Shown: positions 1 through 7,049, counted from the stretch's first letter. The stretch is 7,685 bases of DNA from an uncultured Flavobacteriales bacterium (GCA_937996585.1 CALKUW010000366.1:1-7685); one strand, 5' to 3'. Translations and numbers: made by a program. The notes: generated by a model from the sequence alone, not told the origin.

Positions 1-995
1 GTGGCGGGCAGGTCCGCAGCGGGCAGGGCATCGGCCAGCGCGAAGGCGAAGTACTCGTCCGGTGGGAAGACGCACTTGGTGTCGTCGCACGACATGTACA
101 TGATGAAGCCGCCGATGCTGTCCGGTGCCGCCCCATCGAAGCGGAAGGGCAGGCGCCAGTTCACCGTGCCCTCGTGGGACTTGACGTCCTTGTCGAAGTT
201 GGTGTCGAAGTGCGTTTCAGGTGTGCATTCCTCCGCGCGCTCCGGTGCCACCGCACCTTCGGTGGTCAGCGTGAAGGTCGTCGGGATGGGGCCATCGAGC
301 GGGTCATTGTCCTGGCTGTAGATGTGCCACCCTTCCTCGACTTCGGAGGTGCAAAACAGGGCATACCCGCCGTCGCCGTCGGCATACAGGTCGATGCTCC
401 AGCTGACCGGTTCGTGGAAACCGCTGTTTTCCTCAGCCGCCGAGCCGTCGTCAAATCCGCCATGGCCTCCACCGCCACCGCCGGTGCCGCAATAGTCGGG
501 CTTGGCGCTTTCCGGTTTCAGGTCGGCGAGGGCCACCTCGAAGTCCACGTCCTCCGGCGGCAGGCACTTGCTTTCGTCGCAGACCATGAAGGTCAGGTAG
601 CCCTTGACCGATGCCGGGATGGCGCCGGGAAAGGACAGCGTGTGCACCCAATGCGTCTCCTCCTCGAAGAAGAGCAGGTCCATCATGAAGTTGGGGTCGT
701 ACTCGAGGTGGGGCTCGCATTCGGCCGCTGCAGTATCCGCCGTGGCCACCCCCTCGGTCTCGATCGTGAACGAGGTCGGGATGGGGCCGTCGAACGGATT
801 CAGGAACTGGCTGTAGACGTGCCACCCGGGCTCGATTTCCGCCTTGAAATCAAGGTCGAGTGTGCCATCACCGTTGTCATAGAGCGACACTTCCCACGAC
901 ACCGGGTCGTGGATCTGGGCGTTCAATGCGGGGGCGACGAGCCAGACCGACAACAGGACGGCCAGGGGGGAGAGGAGGAGCTGCAGGGGCTTCAC
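1..995 (-). CDS. DsbD-like thiol:disulfide interchange protein, N-terminal part (partial at window edge)
   Basis: This is the first 331 codons of a protein that continues beyond the left edge. I chose the GTG at 995: it is followed at once by a signal peptide (Lys-Pro, then a hydrophobic Leu/Val stretch, ending ALNA before Gln27), and I saw no usable in-frame start in the roughly 90 bases upstream. Two copies of a DsbD alpha-type domain follow, at about residues 29-156 and 194-320. Each begins with a (H)xPVSW motif, has GWHxYSQ and DGPIPT blocks, and ends with a cysteine pair: CDESKC (139-144) and CDDTKC (303-308), each followed by a PP(E/D) motif. In E. coli DsbD the matching pair passes electrons from the membrane domain to periplasmic partners. 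The full protein would be expected to continue with a CcdA-like membrane domain and a thioredoxin domain, but these are not visible. It lies 97 bases after yhhQ on the same strand. A secreted protein of DsbD alpha domains only, without a membrane part, cannot be excluded. Confidence 0.85.
   Translation of the reverse strand, partial: MKPLQLLLSPLAVLLSVWLVAPALNAQIHDPVSWEVSLYDNGDGTLDLDFKAEIEPGWHVYSQFLNPFDGPIPTSFTIETEGVATADTAAAECEPHLEYDPNFMMDLLFFEEETHWVHTLSFPGAIPASVKGYLTFMVCDESKCLPPEDVDFEVALADLKPESAKPDYCGTGGGGGGHGGFDDGSAAEENSGFHEPVSWSIDLYADGDGGYALFCTSEVEEGWHIYSQDNDPLDGPIPTTFTLTTEGAVAPERAEECTPETHFDTNFDKDVKSHEGTVNWRLPFRFDGAAPDSIGGFIMYMSCDDTKCVFPPDEYFAFALADALPAADLPA
36..911 (-). repeat. Tandem duplicated DsbD alpha domain inside the partial gene
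   Basis: Residues 29-156 (528..911) and 194-320 (36..416) are two copies of one domain with a period of about 165 residues. Over the first 54 aligned residues I count 31 identities by hand, including PVSW, GWH, YSQ, DGPIPT and TEG. The cysteine pairs align with a one-residue gap. The link between them (about residues 157-193) includes C169 and a run of six glycines. The copies are diverged at DNA level, so this is an old domain duplication rather than a recent repeat. Confidence 0.85.
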
Positions 996-1016
996 GACAC
1001 GTTGCTTTGCGGGCGC

Positions 1017-1024
1017 GAAAGATA
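1017..1024 (-). promoter_or_regulatory. Possible Bacteroidota-type -7 element upstream of the DsbD-like gene
   Basis: On the minus strand these bases read TATCTTTC, one mismatch from the Bacteroidota -7 consensus TAnnTTTG. There are 21 bases between the box and the GTG start at 995. I do not see a clear -33 TTTG at the expected distance, so this is a weak call. It would let the DsbD-like gene be transcribed separately from the tilS/yhhQ series. Confidence 0.25.
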
Positions 1025-1041
1025 ATGCCGACCCACCCGCC

Positions 1042-1058
1042 GCGCCGACTTCCGGCGC
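1042..1058. other. GC-rich inverted repeat between yhhQ and the DsbD-like gene
   Basis: A perfect 6-bp stem (GCGCCG / CGGCGC) with a 5-base loop lies in the 97-bp gap. No T-tract follows it on either strand, so it is not a standard intrinsic terminator. In DNA this GC-rich such a hairpin may be fortuitous. Confidence 0.3.
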
Positions 1059-1092
1059 CCAACGCTTGCCAAAGCGGAGGGACGAATGGGGT

Positions 1093-1821
1093 TCAGAGGG
1101 CGATTTCCTGGCCGGGGGCGAGGCCGAACCGCCGCCGGATGAGCGCGCTGCCGGCGTATACCAATGGGGTATCGGCTGCGGCGACGAGCACCTTGAATCC
1201 AAATCCATTGACCAGCAACCCGCCGAACAGCGCCCATTCGATTTCTCCCGCGGCACAGAGCAAAAGCAGCACCACGACCGTGTCCACGAACTGCGAGGGA
1301 ATGGTCGAGAAGTTGTTGCGCAGCCACAGTTTCCGCCCGCCGGTGCGCCGTTTCCAGAAATGGAAGATGCGCACGTCGAGGAACTGCGCGATGAGGTAGG
1401 CCGACATGGAGGCGCCCACCGCCAGAACGGTCTGGCCGAAGACGTGGTCGAATTCGCCGTCCGTCACCGGCGACCATGCCGTGGCGGGTGCCGCGCCGGC
1501 CACGTAGATGATGCCCAGGGTGAATACGGAGGCCACCAGGCCGCCCTTCACCACGTCGTCCGCCCGCTTCTTGCCGAAGATTTCCGAGATGAGGTCGGTG
1601 ACCAGGAAGGTCAAGGGGTAGGGCAGCAGGCCCACGCTGGCCTCGAAGGCGTAATCCATGCCGGATACCGGGAGGGACCAGACGAAGAACTTGCGGAAGA
1701 TGAGGTTGCAGCTGACAAGGCTGGCCACGAAGAGCGCGGCCATGGCGAGGTACAGCCCGAGGGCCAGTTCCCGGTCGCGCCCTTCAGCGGGCTTCAATGG
1801 GGGGGCGAGCGTATTCTCCAT
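1093..1821 (-). CDS. yhhQ: Queuosine precursor transporter (YhhQ/VUT family)
   Basis: A 242-residue integral membrane protein of the YhhQ/VUT family (formerly DUF165), which imports 7-deazaguanine queuosine precursors (preQ0/preQ1) across the inner membrane for tRNA modification. Family hallmarks are the YPLTFLVTDLISEIFGKKRA block at residues 68-87 and NNFSTIPSQFVDT at 169-181, matching the family's YPLTYxxTD..SExYGKKxA and R(N)xxST..SQ..DT signatures. Hydrophobic spans lie near 20-41, 58-78, 92-112, 131-150, 178-198 and 200-225, giving about six membrane segments. I prefer the ATG at 1821; a GTG directly before it (1824) would add one residue. It starts about 18 bases after the tilS stop and is probably cotranscribed with it. 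Substrate choice among queuosine precursors cannot be read from sequence. Confidence 0.9.
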   Translation of the reverse strand: MENTLAPPLKPAEGRDRELALGLYLAMAALFVASLVSCNLIFRKFFVWSLPVSGMDYAFEASVGLLPYPLTFLVTDLISEIFGKKRADDVVKGGLVASVFTLGIIYVAGAAPATAWSPVTDGEFDHVFGQTVLAVGASMSAYLIAQFLDVRIFHFWKRRTGGRKLWLRNNFSTIPSQFVDTVVVLLLLCAAGEIEWALFGGLLVNGFGFKVLVAAADTPLVYAGSALIRRRFGLAPGQEIAL

Positions 1822-1839
1822 CACGTGCTGGCTGCAAAC

Positions 1840-3207
1840 TTACCCGGTGGGCCGCCATTCGAGGCGGAGGATGCGGCCTCCGGCCGGATCGGCAGGCAGC
1901 GCGGCGCGCCGATCGATGCGGTGTCCCGTCAGCCACGCAAGGCGTCCTTCTCCCGTCTCGATGACCCATTGGCCCTCCCGGGCGGTAGCGGGCACCTTGC
2001 GTTGTGTCAGAATGTCCGAGACCAATTGGTGGCCTTCCATACCGAGGGGCGCCAGGCGGTCTCCCTCCTGCCAGGGGCGCAGCACCAGCGGGCCGCAAAG
2101 GGCGTCCATCCACAACTCTGCCACCCCTTCATCCGGGTCGGGCCGCATGCCGGCCTCACCCCTGTGCAGGGACCAAAGCAGGGCGCCATCCGGGGTTGAC
2201 AAGGTCCCCGATTCCGACCCTTCGCCGGGCATCCAGGATTGAGGCGCTCTGTCCTCGGCCGTGCGCAACGGCTGCGCAACCAAGGCATCGCGTTCCCGCA
2301 CCACGCACCACGCTTCGGCACACCGTTTCCGTCCCACTTCCGTCCCTGGCGCTGCCAGTTCGGAAAGGGCAGCGGCCCGGGCCGGTCCGAAGCCGAATGC
2401 CTCACCCCAGATGCCCAGGGCGTGCAGGGGGGAAGGGCAAGAGCCGAGCAATTCGAGGGGGAAGGCCGCATTGGCCACGCCCGTCTGCGTCAGGAAGCCG
2501 TCCATGAAGCCCCGCCACTCCGCGGCGACATTACCGATCCGTTCAAGTCCCGCCTCCCATCCCGGCCGCATGTCGTCGAGCAGGGGGATGAGCTCGTGCC
2601 GAATCCGGTTGCGCAGGAAGTCCGGCGCCGCATTGGAGGCGTCTTCCCTCCACGGGACACCGGCTTCGGAAAGCGCGGACCTCAGCGCCTCCATGGGGAG
2701 GGACAGGAAGGGGCGGCCCACCGTGCAGCCGAAATCCCGGTGGACTTCCTTCATGCCGGCAAGCGCCTCGGCCCGGCTTCCGCGCAGCAGGTGGAGCAGC
2801 CGTGTCTCGCGCTGGTCATCCCGGTGGTGGGCCGTGAGGACGACCCCATCCGGCCCCGCCACTTGGGCCATCCAAGCATACCGTGCACTGCGTGCAGCAG
2901 CTTCGAGCCCCGCATTCTTGCGGGCTTCAGAGGATGCCAGACCATGCAGCGTGATGGATTCGAATGGCATTTGCCGGGCTTCCGCAGCAGCGTGGACGAA
3001 GGCGAGGTCGTCGGCCGAGTCCGGGCGCAGTCCATGGTCGACATGCAGGACGCCGAAAGCGCCATCGCGCTGTCCGGCCGCATGCAACAGCGCCATGGAG
3101 TCCGCACCCCCGGAAACGGCGAGCCAGATCATGCGTCCCTCCCGCATGCCCTGCCGTGCGATGAAGGCCGCGAGCGCCTGTTCGACCGGGTTGGCACCTT
3201 CAGTCAT
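1840..3207 (-). CDS. tilS: tRNA(Ile)-lysidine synthetase TilS
   Basis: A 455-residue cytoplasmic enzyme that uses ATP and lysine to convert cytidine-34 of the CAU-anticodon tRNA-Ile to lysidine, changing both its codon reading and its charging. The N-terminal N-type ATP pyrophosphatase domain has the PP-loop SGGADS (32-37), HVDHGLR (55-61) and AHHRDDQ (126-132), followed by the FRNRIRHELIPLL region (198-210). The C-terminal TilS domain (about 374-455) has RPWQEGDRLAPLGM, a VSD...KVP block and WLTGHRIDRR. Length and domain order are normal for the family. The ATG at 3207 is chosen because homology begins soon after it; the open frame runs further upstream only through pabB in another register. 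The start overlaps the end of pabB by 8 bases, implying translational coupling. The usual RGSGxxGL loop is altered here to RGSRAEAL (142-149). The gene is normally essential. Confidence 0.95.
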   Translation of the reverse strand: MTEGANPVEQALAAFIARQGMREGRMIWLAVSGGADSMALLHAAGQRDGAFGVLHVDHGLRPDSADDLAFVHAAAEARQMPFESITLHGLASSEARKNAGLEAAARSARYAWMAQVAGPDGVVLTAHHRDDQRETRLLHLLRGSRAEALAGMKEVHRDFGCTVGRPFLSLPMEALRSALSEAGVPWREDASNAAPDFLRNRIRHELIPLLDDMRPGWEAGLERIGNVAAEWRGFMDGFLTQTGVANAAFPLELLGSCPSPLHALGIWGEAFGFGPARAAALSELAAPGTEVGRKRCAEAWCVVRERDALVAQPLRTAEDRAPQSWMPGEGSESGTLSTPDGALLWSLHRGEAGMRPDPDEGVAELWMDALCGPLVLRPWQEGDRLAPLGMEGHQLVSDILTQRKVPATAREGQWVIETGEGRLAWLTGHRIDRRAALPADPAGGRILRLEWRPTG

Positions 3208-4543
3208 GAAGCAGCGTTTCGGGTGCCGGCCGTTCGGCGGCGCCCATGACCTCGAGCAGTGCCTCGGCCTTGAGCCGGGTCTCATCCCATTCGTTTTCGG
3301 GACGGGCCAGGGCCGTGATGGCCCCTCCCACGTGCGCACTCCACTTCCGGGATTCGAGGTCGGCGAGGATGGTTCGGATGACCACATTGAGGTGGAAGTC
3401 CCCCACGTCACCTTGCCCATCCGGATCGGCCCACCCCACCGTTCCGGAATACAGGCCCCGCCGCACGGGCTCCACCTCCGCGGTGATCTCCATGGCCCGG
3501 ATCTTGGGTGCGCCTGTCATGCTGCCCATGGGAAAGGTGGCGCGTAGGATGTCCGCAAACCCGAAGCCCTCCCGAACATCACAGGCGATGGTCGACACCA
3601 TCTGGTGGACGTTCTTGAAGCTGTGGATCCCACAGAGCTCCTCGACTTCGACCGATGCGGGGGCCGCAATGCGGCTGAGGTCGTTGCGGACGAGGTCGGT
3701 AATCATCACATTTTCGGCCCGTTCCTTGGGGTCGGTCCGCAACAGCTCCGCCGCCATGGCGTCCTGCTCGGCCCGGGCATGACGGGGCGCGGTGCCCTTG
3801 ATGGGGCGTGACACGAGCCTGCGCCCCCGCTTCTCGAGGAAACACTCGGGGCTGGCGGACAAAATGTGCTTCCCACCCGAGCACATCCATGTCGAATAGG
3901 GCGCGGAGGTGCGATGCACGAGCCGCGAGAATGCGGTCGATGCCGTCCAATCCCCGGGAAGCGCCCCGAAGAGTTCGCGGCACAGGTTCAATTCGTAGAT
4001 GTCACCGCGCAGGATGTGGTCGCGCACCCGATCGAAGGCCTGCAGGTATTCGGGACGGTCCAGGCTGCTCATGGCCAGCTCAACAGGATCCGATGGTCCG
4101 GTTTCTTCATCCTCAGCAGCCTCCAGCACGGCGGATTCCATGCGCTCGGCCAGCCCGGCAGCTGGCCGACGCTGCCATTCAATGGAAGGCGTTGGCCCAA
4201 GGTTGAAGGCGAGCACCCCTTCCGGTTCAATCCAATGCACCACAGGCAACCCGATGGATGCAGGGGCCTGGTCCGGCAGCGCCAACATGGCATCGCCGCG
4301 GAGTTGGTCGTAGCCGATCCATCCGAAGCACCTTCCTTCGGCCGCACCGATGAATGCACCAATGCGGTCGAAGGCATCCGGGGAGGCATCGGCGATGGTC
4401 AAGGAGCGGCGCATCCCGGCGGCGAGGAACCCATGCCATGGTCCCATCCTCCCGGACGCATCGAGCAACATCCAAGGTTTGTCGCCCTCCAGTGCCGAGA
4501 GGTCGGGCAGACTTCGGTGGAATGGTGTTGGCTGGGGGTTCAC
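3200..4543 (-). CDS. pabB: Aminodeoxychorismate synthase component I (PabB)
   Basis: A 447-residue chorismate-binding enzyme of the anthranilate synthase/PabB family. PabB aminates chorismate to 4-amino-4-deoxychorismate, the precursor of p-aminobenzoate and folate, using ammonia from a PabA glutaminase. Visible motifs are GDIYELNLC (180-188), SASPECFL (229-236), PIKGT (247-251), DLVRNDLSR (283-291), FPMGSMTGAPK (337-347) and the final DETRLKAEALL (420-430). The lysine in PIKGT (K249) is the residue that separates PabB from TrpE, which has PIAGT-type alanine, and supports aminodeoxychorismate rather than anthranilate synthesis. No PabA or PabC domain is fused and no pabA is in the window. The start is GTG at 4543, three bases after the hemH stop; the next ATG (residue 25) would cut into the N-terminal domain. 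It overlaps tilS by 8 bases. Confidence 0.9.
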   Translation of the reverse strand: MNPQPTPFHRSLPDLSALEGDKPWMLLDASGRMGPWHGFLAAGMRRSLTIADASPDAFDRIGAFIGAAEGRCFGWIGYDQLRGDAMLALPDQAPASIGLPVVHWIEPEGVLAFNLGPTPSIEWQRRPAAGLAERMESAVLEAAEDEETGPSDPVELAMSSLDRPEYLQAFDRVRDHILRGDIYELNLCRELFGALPGDWTASTAFSRLVHRTSAPYSTWMCSGGKHILSASPECFLEKRGRRLVSRPIKGTAPRHARAEQDAMAAELLRTDPKERAENVMITDLVRNDLSRIAAPASVEVEELCGIHSFKNVHQMVSTIACDVREGFGFADILRATFPMGSMTGAPKIRAMEITAEVEPVRRGLYSGTVGWADPDGQGDVGDFHLNVVIRTILADLESRKWSAHVGGAITALARPENEWDETRLKAEALLEVMGAAERPAPETLLHD

Positions 4544-4546
4544 CCC

Positions 4547-5581
4547 TCAAAGATGGCGATGGATCAGCGCCGTTACCGCATCGGCCCAATCGTCCTCCGC
4601 GTTGAGGCTCGGCACGAGGTCGAGGTGCTCGCCGCCGTCCTCCTCGAAGATCTCGACGTACTCCTCGCCGATCTCCACCGTCGTCTCCAGGCAGTCCGCC
4701 ACAAAAGCGGGCGAGAAGACGAGCAGTCGCTTGTCCCCGGCCTTGGCCCGCTCCTCGACGACCTTGTCGCTGAACGGGGTCAGCCACTTCTTGTCGAGGC
4801 GGCTCTGGAAGGCCACGGTGTATCGGTCTTCCGGGATGCCGAGGCGCTCGGCCAGCGCCCGCGTGGTCGCGTAGCAGGTGGCCTTGTAGCAGAACTTGTT
4901 CTCCTCGTTGATCTCCGATTCGCAGCTGTGATTGGCGCAGCGCCGGTCCTCGTAGACCTTGTCGACCTGCCGCGTCGGCACGCCATGGTAGCTGAACAGG
5001 ATGTGGTCGTAGCTGTCGAGATCGAACTTCCGCGCCCTCGCCTCGAAGCAGGAGAGGTAGCCCTCGTCGTCCCAGTATTGGCTGACCATGCGCACCTCGG
5101 GTATGACGTACCACTTCGAGATGAGGCGCATGGCCTCCTCCAGCGTGCTGCCGGTGGTGGCCGACGCGTATTGAGCGTAGAGCGGCAGGATGACGACCCG
5201 GTCGTAGCCGCATTGCCGCATCTCCTCGAGCACCTTGGGCATGCCCGGATTCTGGTAGCGCATGGCGAAGTGCACGTGCAACTCACCGAGCTCCGGATGT
5301 TGCTCAGCCAGCGAGGTGCAGCGCTCGGAGACCTTGCGGGTCAGCTCCAACCCGTGCAGCAGCAGGGGCGATCCGTCGTCCGTCCAGACCTTCTTGTATT
5401 CGCGGGAGCTGCGGAAGCGGCGCAGCGGCGAGATGATGCCGCGTACGAGGATCTGGCGGGGCAGCCAAGGGATGTCGATGACGCGCCCGTCGGACAGGAA
5501 TTCCGTGAGGTAGCGGCCGACGGCACCGGGCCCGGGGTTGTCCGGGGTGCCGAGGTTGATGAGCAGGATGCCGGTCTTCAT
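4547..5581 (-). CDS. hemH: Ferrochelatase (HemH) with internal four-cysteine cluster
   Basis: A 344-residue ferrochelatase that inserts ferrous iron into a porphyrin at the end of haem synthesis. It starts with the typical GILLINLGTPD stretch. The active-site histidine is in FSYHGVP (H199) and the conserved acidic residue is in CLETTVEIGEEY (E299). Other family blocks are RYQNPG (108-113), LPLYAQYASATTGS (132-145) and VAFQSRLDKKWLTP (256-269). Between the active-site His and the AFQSR block sit four cysteines, C215, C220, C231 and C236 (C-x4-C-x10-C-x4-C), resembling the internal [2Fe-2S] site described for Myxococcus xanthus ferrochelatase. ATG at 5581 is clear. Both the protoporphyrin and coproporphyrin routes use members of this family, so the exact substrate is not proven; no other haem gene is in the window. 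It heads the closely spaced hemH-pabB-tilS-yhhQ series. Confidence 0.95.
   Translation of the reverse strand: MKTGILLINLGTPDNPGPGAVGRYLTEFLSDGRVIDIPWLPRQILVRGIISPLRRFRSSREYKKVWTDDGSPLLLHGLELTRKVSERCTSLAEQHPELGELHVHFAMRYQNPGMPKVLEEMRQCGYDRVVILPLYAQYASATTGSTLEEAMRLISKWYVIPEVRMVSQYWDDEGYLSCFEARARKFDLDSYDHILFSYHGVPTRQVDKVYEDRRCANHSCESEINEENKFCYKATCYATTRALAERLGIPEDRYTVAFQSRLDKKWLTPFSDKVVEERAKAGDKRLLVFSPAFVADCLETTVEIGEEYVEIFEEDGGEHLDLVPSLNAEDDWADAVTALIHRHL
4874..4939 (-). other. Codons of the putative internal [2Fe-2S] ligand segment of HemH
   Basis: These 22 codons (residues 215-236) hold four cysteines in the pattern C-x4-C-x10-C-x4-C, separated by a polar Glu/Asn-rich loop. In a known class of bacterial ferrochelatases all four cluster ligands lie in an internal segment of about 20 residues rather than at the C-terminus. 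The C-terminus here (ending HRHL) has no cysteines, consistent with that class. Cluster binding itself is inferred. Confidence 0.65.
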
Positions 5582-5605
5582 GCGCAGGGTTTCTGTCGAC
5601 TCATT

Positions 5606-5644
5606 GGGGCAACAAAGCCCCGCCCGTTCGGTTCGCCAGCGGGC
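5606..5644. other. Two small inverted repeats between lpd and hemH
   Basis: The 64-bp gap holds a 5-bp stem GGGGC/GCCCC around a 6-base loop (5606-5621) and, immediately beside it, a GCCCG/CGGGC pair with a 13-base loop (5622-5644). On the minus strand both follow directly after the lpd stop codon, where a terminator could lie. Neither is followed by a T-run, so intrinsic termination is doubtful. No clear promoter for hemH is visible in the gap either. Confidence 0.3.
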
Positions 5645-5645
5645 C

Positions 5646-7049
5646 TCAGATGTGCAACGCGCGGTCGCCGGTGGCGGCCAGGGCGGCCTCCTTGACGGCT
5701 TCCGTGAAGGTGGGGTGGGCGTGGCTCATCCGGGCGATGTCCTCCGCGGAGGCGCGGTATTCCATGGCGACCACGGCCTCGGCGATCATGTCCGCCGCAC
5801 GCGGCCCGCAGATGTGCACACCGAGGATTTCGTCGGTTTCCGCATGGGCGAGCACCTTGACCACCCCATCGGTATCCATCGAAGCGCGCGCCCGGCCGGA
5901 AGCCTTGAAAGGGAAACTGCCCGACTTGTAGGCGATGCCATCGGCCTTGAGCTGCTCTTCGGTCTGGCCCACGGAGGCCACCTCCGGCCAGGTATAGACC
6001 ACGCCGGGGATGAGGTTGTAATCGATGTGGGGGTGTTGGCCCGCCATGTGTTCAACAGCGTAGATGCCCTCCTCCTCGGCCTTGTGCGCGAGCATGGCAC
6101 CCTTGACCACGTCGCCGATGGCGTAGATGTGCGGCACGCCCGTGCGCAGGTGGCCATCCACCTCCACGCGCCCCCGGTCGTCCGCCGCGACCCCGGCCTT
6201 GTCGAGGCCCAGCCCATCGGTGAAGGGCTTGCGCCCCACGGCCACGAGGCAGTAGTCGGCCTCCCACGTGACTTCCTCCCCCTTCTTGTTGTCGGCCTTG
6301 ACGACGGCCTTTTCGCCGGCATTGACCACCTCCTTCACGCCATGCGAGAGGTGGAATTTGACACCGATTTTCTTCATGGCGCGCTGCAGTTCCTTGCCCA
6401 TGGAGCGGTCCATCGTTGGGATGATGGCATCCTGATACTCCACCACATGGACCTCAGTGCCGAGGCGGGCGTAGACCGACCCGAGCTCGAGGCCGATGAC
6501 CCCGCCACCGATGATGACCATCCGCTCCGGCAAGGCGGGCAATTCCAACGCCTCGGTCGAGGTGATGATGCGGTCCCCATCCAAGGTGATGAACGGCAGG
6601 CTGGCCGGTTCCGAACCGGTCGCGATGAGCACGCGTTCGGCCTGGATCTGCATGGCCTCGCCCTCCGCCGGTTTCACCTCGATGGTATGGGCGTCGACGA
6701 AGGAACCCCATCCGTTGAGGACGGTGATGCCGTTCTTCTCCATCAGGAAGTCCACTCCGGCGACGGTCTGGTCCACGACCTCCTGCTTGCGGGCGATCAT
6801 GCGTGGAAAGTCGATTTCCAGGCCACCGGTCTTGATGCCGTGCACCTCGAACTCCTTGCTCGCCTTGAGGTAGTGCTCGGAGCTGTCGAGCAGGGCCTTG
6901 GACGGGATGCAGCCCACGTTGAGGCAGGTGCCGCCGAGGGTGCCGCGTTTTTCGATGAGCGCCGTCTTGAATCCGAGCTGGGCGCCGCGGATGGCGGCCA
7001 CATATCCGCCGGGGCCGGCGCCGATGACCACGAGGTCGTACTGGTTCAT
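5646..7049 (-). CDS. lpd: Dihydrolipoamide dehydrogenase (E3)
   Basis: A 467-residue FAD flavoprotein disulfide reductase. It reoxidises dihydrolipoyl groups of the pyruvate and 2-oxoglutarate dehydrogenase complexes (and the glycine cleavage system) and passes electrons to NAD+. The FAD-binding motif GAGPGGY is at 10-16, the redox-active pair C42/C47 is in GGTCLNVGCIPSKALL, ATGSEP is at 143-148, the NAD-binding GGGVIGLE is at 181-188, the second FAD contact AIGDV is at 310-314, and the active-site His-Glu of the dimer partner is in HPTFTE (H445, E450). All catalytic residues are present and the length is typical. The ATG at 7049 is chosen because it sits just before the DLVVIGAGPGG strand; the frame stays open 37 codons upstream, but that stretch is low-complexity and lies outside family homology. 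No E1 or E2 genes are beside it, common for a shared E3. It diverges from the exporter gene. Confidence 0.97.
   Translation of the reverse strand: MNQYDLVVIGAGPGGYVAAIRGAQLGFKTALIEKRGTLGGTCLNVGCIPSKALLDSSEHYLKASKEFEVHGIKTGGLEIDFPRMIARKQEVVDQTVAGVDFLMEKNGITVLNGWGSFVDAHTIEVKPAEGEAMQIQAERVLIATGSEPASLPFITLDGDRIITSTEALELPALPERMVIIGGGVIGLELGSVYARLGTEVHVVEYQDAIIPTMDRSMGKELQRAMKKIGVKFHLSHGVKEVVNAGEKAVVKADNKKGEEVTWEADYCLVAVGRKPFTDGLGLDKAGVAADDRGRVEVDGHLRTGVPHIYAIGDVVKGAMLAHKAEEEGIYAVEHMAGQHPHIDYNLIPGVVYTWPEVASVGQTEEQLKADGIAYKSGSFPFKASGRARASMDTDGVVKVLAHAETDEILGVHICGPRAADMIAEAVVAMEYRASAEDIARMSHAHPTFTEAVKEAALAATGDRALHI

Noticed and set aside
174..1025. 283-codon plus-strand open frame at the left end
   Set aside because: The minus strand here encodes two copies of a DsbD alpha domain with conserved cysteine pairs and a signal peptide, which explains the sequence better.
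1066..2199. 377-codon plus-strand open frame opposite yhhQ and the end of tilS
   Set aside because: Antisense to conserved genes on the minus strand, with no domain signature and crossing their boundary.
2239..3547. Plus-strand open frames of 336 and 428 codons opposite tilS and pabB
   Set aside because: Two overlapping frames cannot both be genes, both oppose conserved sequence, and neither has recognisable motifs.
5606..5621. Intrinsic terminator after lpd
   Set aside because: The stem is only 5 bp and no T-run follows on either strand, so it is listed only as an inverted repeat.
3866..5695. 609-codon plus-strand open frame opposite pabB and hemH
   Set aside because: It lies antisense to two clearly conserved genes and its translation shows no recognisable motif. 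Long antisense frames are expected opposite GC-rich, codon-biased genes.
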